In this document: positions 13,960 to 24,879 of the stretch, one piece after another
Layout of the letters: each line of letters starts with the position of its first letter
Position numbering within the stretch: position 1 is the first letter of the stretch
Origin: Austropuccinia psidii
Taxonomy: Eukaryota > Basidiomycota > Pucciniomycetes > Pucciniales > Sphaerophragmiaceae
Reading direction: 5' to 3'
Assembly: GCA_023105745.1 (NCBI GenBank)
Contig: JALGQZ010000013.1
Span: 22,692,105 to 22,756,104 of the forward strand
Length of the DNA: 64,000 nt
The notes under the pieces: generated by a model
The model's input: the letters and a program-made list of their open reading frames with translations, nothing else
The model's database searches: none
Told to the model about the DNA's origin: nothing
Position numbers and translations under genes: made by a program

Positions 13960-16900
13960 TATTTGGTAAAAAAAGCCAAAAAATATCTTCAAATGACTAT
14001 TTAAATTAAAATTAAATCCAAGTAATGTACATACCCAAAATTTATCATATTTCAAAAATAATGAAAATACTTTCTTGGGTAAGTAAATTGATGAAATTTA
14101 TCCTATATTTGGATTCTAAAATAAAAAACTTTAGAGTAAGAATGAGGTGTATATTCCAAGATTGAATGATTAAGTATTTAATCGGAGAATACTTTTACAT
14201 TTCATCAAAAATTTGAGATTTTTTTTTTTGCATTTTCATGAGGAATTGAATGGAGTTGGGAATGAGCCTTAACTACATATTGAATCGTATCAGGAAATAA
14301 TAAAAGTTAGTATTAATTGAAACCTCTTAAGTAAATAAAAAATCTACCTCAAACTACTAAGTATGAGAATTAAGAAATATATTAGTGACGGAACCTTAAA
14401 AAAAGCTTGAGGAAAAAAAAGAACAGTCAAGAGAGCAAGGGTACCCAGATTCTGGGACATATTAGGAATACCCCTCCTCACGGAATTAGACCAGGCTGGG
14501 TGAAATATTAAACAAATAATCAAAATTCTCTTTGGTCAGAGTTACAAAACCTTAGATTCATTAAATCATGAGAGAATAGTAAAAAAGTATTTTTTCTATG
14601 TTTCAAGCTGATAATAACCATCATAGACTCCTGTAACAATGAGGTATCCTAATTATTATTAATTAATATCCCCAAATGGATTAACAAAACAGATTTTTGG
14701 AACTTTATCCATGGAAATATCTCATGGAAACAGCCTTTTCTTTCAACAGTAAGCCTTTGTTATGTGGAAAACGCTGTAAGATTTTAAAATTTGATTTCAC
14801 GGATATTAATTAATCACCTTGAAGCTACAAGAACTAATGAGGAAAGAAAACCTATTCTGAAATATGTGTAAATACTCCAAATTATGAAATATTACCTTAA
14901 GGTTTGACTTAAAGTCCCTGTAAGATTTTATTAGGAAACTGATAAATAAATTAATCTTAATTTAGCTTTTGCACTTTGTATATTCCTATTTTTTTCAAGA
15001 AAAACAACTCCAATAATATTAAGAAATCAACATTTTAAATAATGATAATTTAATAACAAAAATAAATACATAGTGAGTATATACTTATATAGAATAGTAA
15101 GTATAGATAAACTGAATAATAACAATACTACCAAGGATTATTATTATTCCTTATAGATTTTTTATTACCAATATAAAAATAATAGTATCCAAATTACTCT
15201 ACCAGGATTATGTTTCTGTTGAAATATGTTATTTATGAATAAGTAACCTTAGTCATATAAGAATATATAAAGCTATATAATAAGGAATACAATATGATAG
15301 CAAAACCTACTGGTTAATAAAGAACTATTATTATTATGAACATATGTCAAAAAAGAAATTTCAAGATCATTTTTGTTTGAAACATCCAGAGATTTAAATA
15401 GGAGTGGATTTTGAATTTAGAAAAACACATTTGATAATCTGGATAAATGTATCGATTTATAATAAGATATTTCTATTAGGAACAGCAGCTTAAAAAAACT
15501 TTTGTATTTGATTTAAAATGAAAAAAGTTAATCAAAATTATCATTATAAATATTTATCTACTTGATTATATTATATTAATATGGGTTAAATTATGAGGAT
15601 ATTTGATAGTTTTGAAGGGAAATAAAGTCTTCCATGGTGAGAAATAGTAAGAATATTGATTCAAGCATCGATAATACTCTCAATAGCTTTACTTTAGAGT
15701 TTTACACTTGAATAACACTAAAAAGGTTAAGTTTCTCTTTTGAAATCTTATTAAGCCAAGAAAAGCTTTTATCACTTACTGAGTTTCTGAATAATGTCTA
15801 GTGTTAATTATTTTAGCTTATATAAATTTATATTAGCCATTAAATTTTTTTGTTTAGAGTTATAACACTACCCTTCAAGACTTAGTGCTATTTCATATTC
15901 TTGCTCAGTTCTTCACAATAGGAAAGGCCTTTACATCTTGATCCCAAGACTCCTCAAATTTTATGTAATTACATTTTGAGTATATATATATATGATTGGT
16001 TAAAGCTTAGAAAATGTCAATGATTAAATAGGAAAGCTTTACTTATGAGGTAATTTCAATCTTAATATCACTAGAGCAGAAAAAAAAGGTTATTTTCACT
16101 ATCAGTGACGCTTCTTCAATTCTTTGTGGTTTAATGAAAGAAATGGGGAGGGTAAAGCTGAGAAGGTAAAGCTTAATATATACTATATTTGTGAAAATAA
16201 AAAGGTAAAAAAAGGTTTTACATGTGGGGGACATCTGGGTTTGAAGTGAAAAGTTTGACTTTTGTGGGTTTAATTTTAGCTTATTCATGACCTTTTAACT
16301 TAAAATGAAGCTTAATCCCTCATCTGACTTTTTTTCCTGCAGAAACTTAATTAAGGCCGGCCAACCTTGAAAGCCACTTTATGCAGATCCAAAAATTTGG
16401 GTACCCTGGTACCTTTTTCCAGAATCCCATTGTCCCACATTTTTTGGAGGGGTTTCCCTTTTTGTTTATTTGAAGCCATATTATTACCTTTTCAATCTTA
16501 GGGTGGACAAAGGGCCTTCAAGAACTACCACCTGTATGGTAAAGCCAAGGCTAACCAAAAATCTACACACCACACCTTGATTTTACCACTTTTTTCAAGG
16601 TGAGTTGTAAATGGTGTAATTGTTCTTTAATTAGGATTTAATGTAATTTCCTTAAAATATAAAGCTCTAAAAATTTCTGAAATTGTAACCAAAATACTGA
16701 GTTTATTGCAAAACACCCTATGGTATGACCCTGGGTTGAATTGGATGGAGATTCCAATGGGACAAGAAAGGTACTATGTGGATTTATTAGTTAAATTATA
16801 CTCAAATATTTTTGTATTTAAATAAGCCTTAGCTTAATTACTCTTGGTTTCAAGTAAAAATAAATTTTAGTGAGGAATTTTGTGAGTTTTTTGGGAGTGT

Positions 16901-17710
16901 CAGATACTCCTCCGGGCTCACAGTCCCTCCTTCAACAGTCCACATCATAGAAAATCTCTCCATAAATTCACATAAAATACAGCCTGTTATCAGACTCATA
17001 ATTAAATTCAGAATATTGAGAAATGAAAGCAGATTTATGTAGAATAATTCATTATTTCTTTCTTTTAAGCTGATAGTTTTAAATTTAAAATAAATTAATT
17101 AAGTAAATAGGATTGTTGCAAATGACCAAAAATGGGGTAATGTTTTCTCATTGCTTGGTTTTGAATTTTTATCAATTGAAAACTTTTTTCAGCTGTGTGG
17201 AAAGCTTGGAAGTATAATTATTTAGCTCTCTTATTACAAATATTCATCACATAAACAAATTGTATTATTATACCAATAAGATGATCAATTGGCTTAGTTA
17301 TATATAAATTTTTATGTATGCTAAGCCGTTTCATATCATCAGAAAGGTGTAAAATTAAAGGGTATATTTATATAAGATAGTATTCTGAATATCTTTTTTT
17401 ATCAAATTTTGATCTTGAATCCACAAATATCCTTTTCAAATACACTACTCAACTCTTATCTTCTAGTTTTCCTGGAGTTTTCACGACATATACAAATTAT
17501 CTTCATCTTTTTTGGAACTCTTTGGTTTGAAAGCTTATTCTTACAACCAAATTTTTAAATTTTTCTCATCCGATTGCTGCATCTCTTCAATAATTTTCTT
17601 AATGAATTTCAATTACTGAATAATTTTGTGAAAATTACCTATGAAATATCAAGTCACACTAACCAGATTTATTATGTTTAGGTGTTTTAGAGTTTATCTA
17701 AAGTAAACCA
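13960..17710 (+). mobile_element. Old decayed family A LTR, copy A8 (split by A4)
   Basis: A heavily diverged plus-oriented copy of the family A LTR. The part from about 14,020 to 14,913 matches copy A3 in order: a CCAAAATTCATCAT-like segment, then a GTAAGTAAAT segment, a TTTGGATTCTA segment, and later CTCATGGAAACAG for A3's CTCATAGCAACCAG. It resumes after 16,928 with ACAGTCCA and an AATTAATTAAGTAA segment, as in A3 after 9,885. It is interrupted by A4 at 14,919-16,922. Ends are approximate and no target duplication was found, in keeping with great age. Confidence 0.5.
14919..16922 (-). mobile_element. Family A solo LTR, copy A4, TSD GTCCC
   Basis: A 2.0-kb LTR in minus orientation. The plus strand begins TGTAAGATTTTATTAGGAAA and ends GGGCTCACA. 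The 5-bp duplication GTCCC is exact at 14,914-14,918 and 16,923-16,927. Internal landmarks such as CACCCTATGGTATGACCC (about 16,716-16,733) are the reverse complement of the matching segment in copy A6 near 25,590-25,610. It lies inside the older copy A8. No coding content; the 81-codon minus frame at 16,043-16,288 falls wholly inside the LTR and is not credible. Confidence 0.85.
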
Positions 17711-18340
17711 GAGATCTTTAAATTAAATGGGTTGACTTAATACAAGCAACAGGTTAATTAAATATAAATAGCATGCGCAATTTATTCTTGTGAGCCTTAG
17801 AGGTAATTTCATATACCCAAAAGACCACAAATACAAAATTAACATATTGATATAAATAAAATAAATTTATTTATATTATTAAAATAAAAATCAAAATATA
17901 AATATAAAATCATATTCAAAATAAAAAAAATTAATCACAATTTAAAAATAAAGTTACATTAAATTTTGGAATTATAAAATTACATTTATACTTGAAAAAA
18001 TTAAGTAAAAATGAAATTTTAACAAAATTGTAAAAAAATAAATAAATTTGGAAAAAAGTTAAATAAAAATTATTATAACTTTTTATCCAATAAATAAACA
18101 TATAAAAATTATTTCACCATTGGATTCCTCATAAAAAATCAGGTGGGGTCACCTCTGAGTGAAATTCTTGTAACTCAACTCTAAATAAGCTTAAATTAAG
18201 TTTTGAGTATTTTCAATACAAAAGTTGAAAATCCTCAAAACTTCAATTTAATTCACACCACATGTGGTGTTAACCATCAATTTTTGTGTTAAAATTGAGG
18301 TGTTGTGTTTAGTTTAGAAGTTATGAGGAATGGAAGTATT

Positions 18341-18360
18341 TTCAATTGAATTCAATTGAA
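18341..18360. repeat. 20-bp perfect palindrome
   Basis: TTCAATTGAA is repeated twice in tandem. The whole 20 bases equal their own reverse complement. A second palindrome, AATTCAATTGAATT, lies at 18,442-18,455. Both are inside LTR copy A5. Confidence 0.8.
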
Positions 18361-18991
18361 ATGTCAAAATGTGCGCGTGTATTACATAAGTGAACTTTGA
18401 TTTACATATGAGGTATCAATTATTACTGTATTGTACTGTACAATTCAATTGAATTAAATATGTAAATTATAAGTATAATACATGATGAGGAATTAAAGGA
18501 AAAATAAATTGGAAAGATTAAATTTGGGGGGGAAAAGGAACTCCAGCTCTAAGGGGGAGCTAGACCCCCAAAATCCTTTCTGACAGGCGTGGGATGTCAA
18601 AATTCATGCAAAAGCTCATGACTTTTGGCCTGGAATTGAGTTACAGGGTCTGTGGACTCTATTGATGATGAGGTTTTGATACCAACTGGGGTAGTTTTAG
18701 CTGTTGCCAAGAGGGTAAAACTACCCTTAAGATAAAACCATCATAGTAAAAACAGTTTTAACTTGTTTCTACGTCTCTTACACACATTCTGACGTGTTTC
18801 AAAGGCTCTAGATCAGGTATTGCTATAGTAATGGCTGATTTAAGGGTCTAAAATGGCTAAAAATGGCTTAAACCAGCCCTTTTTGGTCTAAATCAGGGTT
18901 CAATGATGCCATAATTGGCTTTTATGTTGTCAGACTGTTTTTCATGACTGAAAAGAGTAAATTTTACTTTTGGAGTAAGAAAATTGATGGC

Positions 18992-18999
18992 TATAAAAG
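18992..18999 (+). promoter_or_regulatory. Probable LTR TATA box (A5)
   Basis: TATAAAAG in LTR orientation, with a matching TATAAAA at the homologous place in copy A7 (46,330-46,336) and ATAAAAAG in A6 near 26,752. The site lies about 1.2 kb into the LTR, followed by pyrimidine-rich DNA, as expected of a U3/R promoter. The box is seen; its use as a promoter is inferred. Confidence 0.4.
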
Positions 19000-19623
19000 A
19001 ATGTCTTCTTTGCCCCACTTTTCTCTTCATGTTAGAATCTTTTCCTTTTATAATTAGTTTAAACATTGTTAAACCAATCAATAAAAGATTCCAACCACCT
19101 TTATTAAAATCATTTTCAACCTTTTGACCACGTGAAAAAATTATTATAATCATTGTTTGTAACTTTTATAATCATTTTTACACCTGAACCACCCCAAAAG
19201 TGAATTAAAGCATCTTTCATCACTATGAACTTTGTCACTTTGTTCCCAAATTCACTCTGGTCACTTTTGGGCGTGTTTTCTCTTTAATATTCTTTTTAAA
19301 GACTCTGTTCTTTAATTAACTGCTTGCAGCTCATTTCTCAATTAATTCCAATTGAAATTGCTCTTGAAGAAATTTCTTTCATAGCCTTAAAATATCTCTT
19401 GTAGAGTATTTTTTGGATAAATTTTTATTGTTGGTAAAACAATAAATCTTTATAATATTATTTTTTTATACTAATAAAGCTATAAACAATAAATTTGGCG
19501 TGTTTTCTCTTAAAAATAATATTTCTTACTATTTTTAATTGATTTTCTACCTTATACAAATTTTGAGGACAGGAAAAGTACTTGATTTTTAATCAAAGTT
19601 TCATATCCACACCTTACAATTCT

Positions 19624-21208
19624 ACATGATGAGAAAGTCATTCCACAAGATGAGTAATTGATTTCAAATGATGAGTAAACAATTAAAAAGCTGGGATCAA
19701 ATCCAGCTATGATTTATATTTAATAAACCTGTGTATTATGTTATATAAGAATATTTTATAAAAAGTGTTTGTGTTTATTTTATATATAAATTAAGAATAA
19801 AGCATAAATATAATGAGTTTTATTCTAAATAATAAAGGTTGGCTTGACTTGATATCATATATTTGATTCTTATACAATACCACATTTATTTGAAACAAAT
19901 TAGTTTAGTTTTATTTCATATGAAATAATTGATGTTGATGGAATAATGTAGGTGGCTCCTGGGATAAGATGCTTCTATTTAACAGGACTCCCATATAATC
20001 TTGATCAGAGATGTCTTCAGAACTGATTCTTCTTATTGAATATAGAAAGCCAATCATTACTGTTATATTGATTATACTAAAAATATATTAAAAGACTAAT
20101 TGATGGATTAATTAGTTGAGCTTGTGGTTATAATAGGTTTTCTCATATTTTTTATAAGTGGATTCAGAATTCTTCTTATTAGAGCATGTATTATCAAAAG
20201 ATTTAGAGACATATACCACAGGATATATCTTTACAGCCTTTAGCAATCTCATACTCAAAATTAATATTTTAATATTAATCCAGGGACACTAATAACTTTA
20301 CTTCTTAATGTTATATTCAGGAGGGAAAAAATACAATTAAACTGACATTTTTAAATTATTAAGGTTTCTAAAGGCCCTTCTATGATTGTTAATGGTGAGG
20401 CAGAGTCTTTATTATCATGAAAATGGTCCTTTATAAAGGGTGGTGATAGAATTGATTTAGTAAGGGTCCATCATAATTTATTCAATATAACTTGTTTTAA
20501 TCCAGATGAACAATAATTAATAGATAGGTATGTTGAACTGGACTTTATTCAGTAAAATTCATACAAATAGAAAAATAAAAGCAGCATACACCAGGGAAAA
20601 GTTTGGGTCACTTTCCAGAAAGGTACTTAAACTCACAGTAAGGTTACCTTCAGAATTACTCACCCTAACTTCACTTTCCTGTAATATATGCGTCACCACA
20701 AGACATGTCAGGGCGAGTCTATGTTGCAGCTAACAAACGTTAAATGCAAGCTGGTACTACGACTGTGAAATGTCAAAAATTAATTCAATTTAAAATAAAA
20801 AGGTCCTACTGTTACATGGTAACAGTGGTGATGAGTCTACTGAGGACTTTGGTTGCAATAAGATAATATCTCTGACCATAAAGAATTACTAAAATAATTA
20901 TAATTTACTTATATATAAAATGATTCTAAGGATACTACTGGTTGATAACAGTTCTGTAACATAATTATACTAATAAGATAATAAGATGGGTCTTTTTGAG
21001 TGGGGAGAAGCCTTTTTTTATCTCTTCTGGGGACTGTGAAGGGCTGGTAAGCTCTTCACACGTCTGAAAAGTGAATATTTTTACTCTGGTGGCTGAATTG
21101 TGGGTCTATACAATCAATTTTGACATCAGTTTAGTCAAAATTGTGTCTTTGAGACCACAAATGATCATTCTGGATTAATACAGGGTGAAAAACGCTTTCA
21201 CCGGCCAC
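19624..21208. other. Spacer holding a possible organelle-derived piece
   Basis: About 1.6 kb without a recognisable protein gene. The left half is ordinary AT-rich DNA. From about 20,560 the sequence becomes GC-richer and contains words resembling the conserved core of a small-subunit ribosomal RNA (listed separately). It forms the 5' flank of the Copia element, and the pre-insertion locus continues at 27,729. Confidence 0.35.
20690..20960 (+). pseudogene. Possible fragment of a mitochondrial SSU rRNA gene
   Basis: Three segments appear in the order found in bacterial-type small-subunit rRNA: GCAGCTAAC followed by GTTAAATGCA and CTGGTACTACGAC (20,727-20,763); TGTTACATGG (20,810-20,819); and AAGGATACTACTGGTTGATAA (about 20,928-20,948). 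In E. coli 16S the matching places are near 865-905, 1,045 and 1,150, so some sequence between the first two would be missing. This is recognition by eye of short words in AT-rich DNA. It could be a nuclear copy of mitochondrial DNA or a chance likeness. Confidence 0.25.
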
Positions 21209-21213
21209 GTCAG

Positions 21214-21442
21214 TGTTGAGTTATATGCATATGCACAAACACTTGCATTAGATGCAGCGCAGTTGTAGATAAATATATAACAAGTTGTTTTCCCCAAAGA
21301 AAAATCTTCTTTGGGGGAGTTATTACTCTTATTTTCATTGGTTATCTCTATTTTTATCTACAGGTATGTTAGCTATGAAATGAATCTCCTGGGGGAGTTA
21401 TTACTCTTATTTTTTTATTTATTATTTCCATTTTTATCTACA
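21214..21442 (+). repeat. Copia 5' LTR
   Basis: 229 bp, starting TGTTGAG and ending ATCTACA. Its partner is the split 3' LTR (25,360-25,403 plus 27,541-27,723, about 227 bp). The LTR contains an internal direct duplication with a period of 78 bp: GGGGGAGTTATTACTCTTAT at 21,313 and again at 21,391, each followed by a TTTTTATCTACAGG segment. Confidence 0.92.
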
Positions 21443-21456
21443 GGTTATGAACCTTT
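21443..21456 (+). promoter_or_regulatory. Copia primer-binding site, half-tRNA-iMet type
   Basis: GGTTATGAACCTTT directly follows the LTR. Its first part is complementary to the anticodon arm of initiator methionine tRNA (CTCATAACC), with one A for G change. Some Copia elements, such as Drosophila copia, prime from an internal fragment of tRNA-iMet rather than from its 3' end. The match is seen; the priming mode is inferred from that precedent. Confidence 0.6.
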
Positions 21457-21542
21457 GCCACTGAATCTTCAACGCTGCCCATTTCATTACTTTTTCCTTT
21501 TGTATTCTAAATCTGGCTACTAAATCAGGAAAATTATACGAA

Positions 21543-22260
21543 ATGAGTGACAAGAAGGAGAAGGAAATATTACATCCTGTAGACCAGGACAATTTGGCCA
21601 CCTCTTTGCGTATTCGACGTCAGCTGGAGACTGAATCACTTGGTCACAGTTTAACTTCCCACCTTGAAAAGGATGGTTCCAATTCTCATCAGTGGTCAAG
21701 AAGTCTTAATAATTTGGTTTAAAATATTTTTAAAATTGAGTCATATTTTTACTCCGTGGTACAAGATAGTAATTGAGGCCATAATTGTAAGATCCGGACC
21801 TTTATTTAGAAATCCATTGATCAAGACCTGCGACATCATAAAAATGATGAGGATAAAGCAAGAAGGGTCTATGCATTTCTGAGTGACATGTTTGATAGGG
21901 TCTTAAGGTTAATAGTGAAGACTTTATGGGGAAATATAGTCAATGGTTTGGATGCTGCTGGTGATCTAAATAAGCATTATTGCAAAATTTGAAAATGTCT
22001 TTACCCTGGGGGATTTACTGAAGACAATTTTCTGGCTATCATTTTCCACCACCGAAATCAGAAATACTTACACAATATTTATAATGCTCTTGATGGTAAA
22101 TTATAGGTAGACAGAGCTTCCCACATATTTCCTAAAGATATTATTGAAGTCTCAGAGAATATGGTCAAATTGTCGGGTTCTTTGAATCAGGTTGTGGTAA
22201 TGGCAGTGAGTATAAGTGCAGACCAGGGATTGGTGACTGTTGGATTATTCAAGAAGATTC
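21543..22260 (+). pseudogene. Copia gag remnant
   Basis: Capsid-like region of the Copia polyprotein. The likely start is ATG at 21,543, 100 bases after the primer-binding site, opening MSDKKEKEILHPVDQDNL and running 59 codons to a TAA at 21,720-21,722, probably an old CAA. The same frame continues with recognisable protein sequence (SIDQDLRHH, AFLSDMFDRV, FTEDNF) to about 22,250, broken by four or five stops. The zinc knuckle follows in frame 1, so a frameshift lies just upstream of 22,261. Gag would form the particle that packages element RNA. Only the first 59 codons are open. Confidence 0.75.
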
Positions 22261-22695
22261 CAGCCGCAATTTAATACCAGGAGAAAAGATTGGATACTGA
22301 AGCATATTTAACCCATTAAACCGTGTTTTTGGTTCTTTCGATGGGGACACTGGAAGCAAGATTGTCCAATACGCTTAGCGGGAAAGCCAAAGCGGGCTGA
22401 GCCACGGCTAAAAGAACCGGAAGAAAAAATCAAGAAATACTCACTCCTATCTCATCCTGCTCTGGTAAAGGTGGATGTTTTTGAAGCACATGGGGCAGAT
22501 ATGGAGGCTATGAAAGTGTTTTCTGAGCTAGTACTACTTGTTTCTGGAACTACTCATCATGTTACCAGAAATTGGTTTCTGTTCCAAGATTATCAAGAAA
22601 TTGATATTTCACTTTCTGTAGTGACAGAAGCAAAATATCCTGCGGTTGGAGTTGGGACTAGTAGCAGGAAAATTGTGCTTCAAAAAAACCTTTAA
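22261..22695 (+). pseudogene. Copia zinc knuckle, protease and pre-integrase region
   Basis: Frame 1, open from the zinc knuckle (22,321) to a TAA ending at 22,695. The nucleocapsid zinc knuckle reads C-F-W-F-x4-H-x4-C, so the second cysteine of CX2CX4HX4C is now Phe. The aspartic protease active site that should read D-S-G-A/T-x-H-H reads V-S-G-T-T-H-H (about 22,540-22,560), so the catalytic Asp is lost. The following sequence matches the usual region leading to the GAG-pre-integrase domain. The protease would have cut Gag-Pol inside the particle; it cannot be active as read. Confidence 0.75.
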
Positions 22696-23841
22696 TGTCC
22701 CGTGATTGATGGAACTCTGTTTTCTTTTGGGCCATTTCACAGGTTTGATGGTGGAGTCAATTTTATCCATGGGATCTTTTAGTTAATAAAAGATGGTATT
22801 ACTTACATTAGTCGGCCCTAAGAATCTAGATGGTACATTGAAATGTTACCTCATCCAGCTTTTAATGAGATATAGCATTCTCCGGATGCACCTGATCTGC
22901 TTCATCAGCCTTTTGCACATTTCTCTTTGCGGGTGTTTGAAAGAATTTGGCATCTCGGGGCTGTCAAAGGGTTAACAACAGCACCATTAAAATTGGCTGA
23001 TTGGTTATGTGAGTCTTGTTCATTTTCAAAGAGTACACATAAACCCTTTGTTTGTAAAGATAGGGGGTTGGTCAAAGAACCGGGAGATTCAATAGCTGTG
23101 GACTTGGTAGGACCATTACTGGCTTTTATTCAAAGGAACCTGTACAGCTTGGTGATCCAGGATCATTTTCCCTCCCATGTTTCATTTATTCCGCTTAGGG
23201 CTAAAAGTGAGGCTACAAAAGAAGTATTTATTTGGCTTAAGACTTTTACAGTACTGAGTAGGCATCAGGTTAAGCAATTGAGGTCTGATAATTCTGGAAA
23301 GTTTGTTTCTAATACATTCAGAGAGGGTTTGTAACAGCTGGTTATTTCTCATGAGACAGCTATTACTTATGAAAGCCATCAAAATAGGAAAGTGGAGAGG
23401 GTGAGCCATACCCTGAGTGAAGCTAGAAGGGAAATCATGCTGGGGAAGAATATTGAGGTGGCCTTGTGGACATGGGCATTTCATCATGTCCCCTGGGTCT
23501 TTAATAGGATCCTGCACAACAACTGTGATTGAAAACCATGGGAAATAGCTACTGGTATGAAGCAAACTGTATCTATTCTTTGTGTTTTTGTATTTTTGGC
23601 TTATTTTCATGATCCTTTGCACAGGAAAAAATTGAGGGCTAAATCCAGGAAGCTGATTAATCTTGGAATTGCGCAAGATTCCAAAGGTTGGATTTTTTGG
23701 GATCCAGATAGGAAGGTATTTGTTATGGGGGTGTCAGCAATATTTGATGAGATGGGGCAGATGGGTGGCTGGTGTAGAGATTCAATGATGGTGAAGGCTA
23801 TCAATATCACAAGAATCAATGACCCATCTATGATTGATTAA
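22696..23841 (+). pseudogene. Copia integrase remnant with intact DD35E residues
   Basis: Integrase inserts the cDNA into the host chromosome. After a poorly open pre-integrase part, frame 1 is clear from 22,927 to 23,841 except for two internal stops: TAA at 23,332 (old CAA) and TGA at 23,530 (old CGA). The zinc-binding Cys pair is in LCESCSF. The catalytic residues are Asp at 23,101 (AVDLVGPL), Asp at 23,287 (RSDNSG) and Glu at 23,395 (NRKVERV). There are exactly 35 residues between the second Asp and the Glu, as in DD35E integrases. The tail WIFWDPDRKVFV (about 23,690-23,725) is the usual motif linking integrase to RT. Confidence 0.85.
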
Positions 23842-23925
23842 ATTTAAGGAAAGGATAACTCATTATAACTCAGTACTATGAATGTCAACATAGGCTCTTA
23901 AGCGCCTGTAATTTACCGCAAGGAA

Positions 23926-24879
23926 ATGGCATCAAGTGATCGGATGTCATGGGAGGAAGCTATGGCTGATGAACTGAATATTATGGAAGAAATGGGGGTT
24001 TCGCAAAAGGTGTCTCCCCCAAGGAAGGGAATTCTTGGGAGTGGATGGATATATACCCTGAAAATGAATGTGGCTGGTGAGGTGGTGCGATTTAAGGCAT
24101 GGGCGGTTGTTCAGGGTCATTTAAAAGTCAAAAGGATTAATTTTGAGGAAAAATTTGTGCAAAAATTGACTTTCCAAAGCTTACGGTGTATTCTGGAAAT
24201 GGCATTGGCTTATTGGTTGGAGAATTCTACCTTTGATGTTGATACAGAATACTTAAATAGTCCTCTTGAGGAAGAGGTTTACATACTTCAACCTCCTGGA
24301 AATTTGCTGCGACTAAAGAAAGTGGCCTTCTGCTTGTAGAAGCCTTTTCATACAATTTCGGTGAATGTTTGTTTTCGAGTAAACAATGGGTATAAGAGTA
24401 CTTATTCTTACCATGAAGGGATTGATGTGGCTATGTTATGGATATATTTTGACAAACGAATTCGGGTGGCTAGTAATGCAATACTAATGAACAGGTTGAG
24501 GGAGAAATTGTCTTAATCTGTACAATTTAAATGGGACTCTGAACTACATAGTATTTTTGGTATTGAGGTAAAAAGAGTGGGTCTTAAATTAAGGTTGTCT
24601 CAGAGGAATATTATTGCAAAGCTACTTTCAGATCACACAAACAATTTATCTCCGCGCGAACCCTTGCCAAATATGGAGTTAGAATCTGAGATGGCTAGGG
24701 AGGTCGACAGGCAGTATTTTTCAAAAATTGGTATGATCCTGTATCTTGCTCAGGAAATACGGCCTGATATTACCTTTACAGTTAATTATTTGGCGCATTT
24801 ATTGATGGCAACAAATAACCACCACTGGCATGCGCTGAGGCACCTGATGTCCTATTTGGAGAGTACGATTGGGGAATAG
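23926..24879 (+). pseudogene. Copia reverse transcriptase remnant
   Basis: Reverse transcriptase of the RVT_2 (Copia) type, in frame 1. The first part, 137 codons from 23,926, holds VRFKAWAVVQGHLKVKRINF and FDVDTEYLNSPLEEEVY, the family's palm motifs (normally DVxTAYLN). A TAG at 24,337 ends it. The catalytic pair that should read VDD reads F-D-K near 24,447, so the second Asp is lost. A further open part at 24,577-24,879 has RPDITFTVNYLAH, the usual C-terminal RT motif. The frame is kept across the breaks, so damage is mostly by point changes. Confidence 0.85.

Larger units (their letters stand above)
17789..19618 (+). mobile_element. Family A solo LTR, copy A5, TSD ATTCT
   Basis: A 1.83-kb LTR, plus orientation, starting TGTGAGCCTTAGAGG and ending CACCTTACA, with exact duplication ATTCT (17,784-17,788 and 19,619-19,623). 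It forms a subfamily with copy A7 at 45,207-46,936: both share a GGTGGGGTCACCTC segment, a segment around CAATGATGCCATAAT, and a closing GTTTCATATCC segment. It carries a likely TATA box at 18,992 and two perfect palindromes near 18,341 and 18,442. It also carries a minus-strand open frame of 86 codons (18,893-19,153) that has a counterpart in A7. Confidence 0.92.

Noticed and set aside
23182..23676. 164-codon minus-strand frame
   Set aside because: Antisense shadow of the Copia integrase, whose plus-strand motifs are unmistakable.
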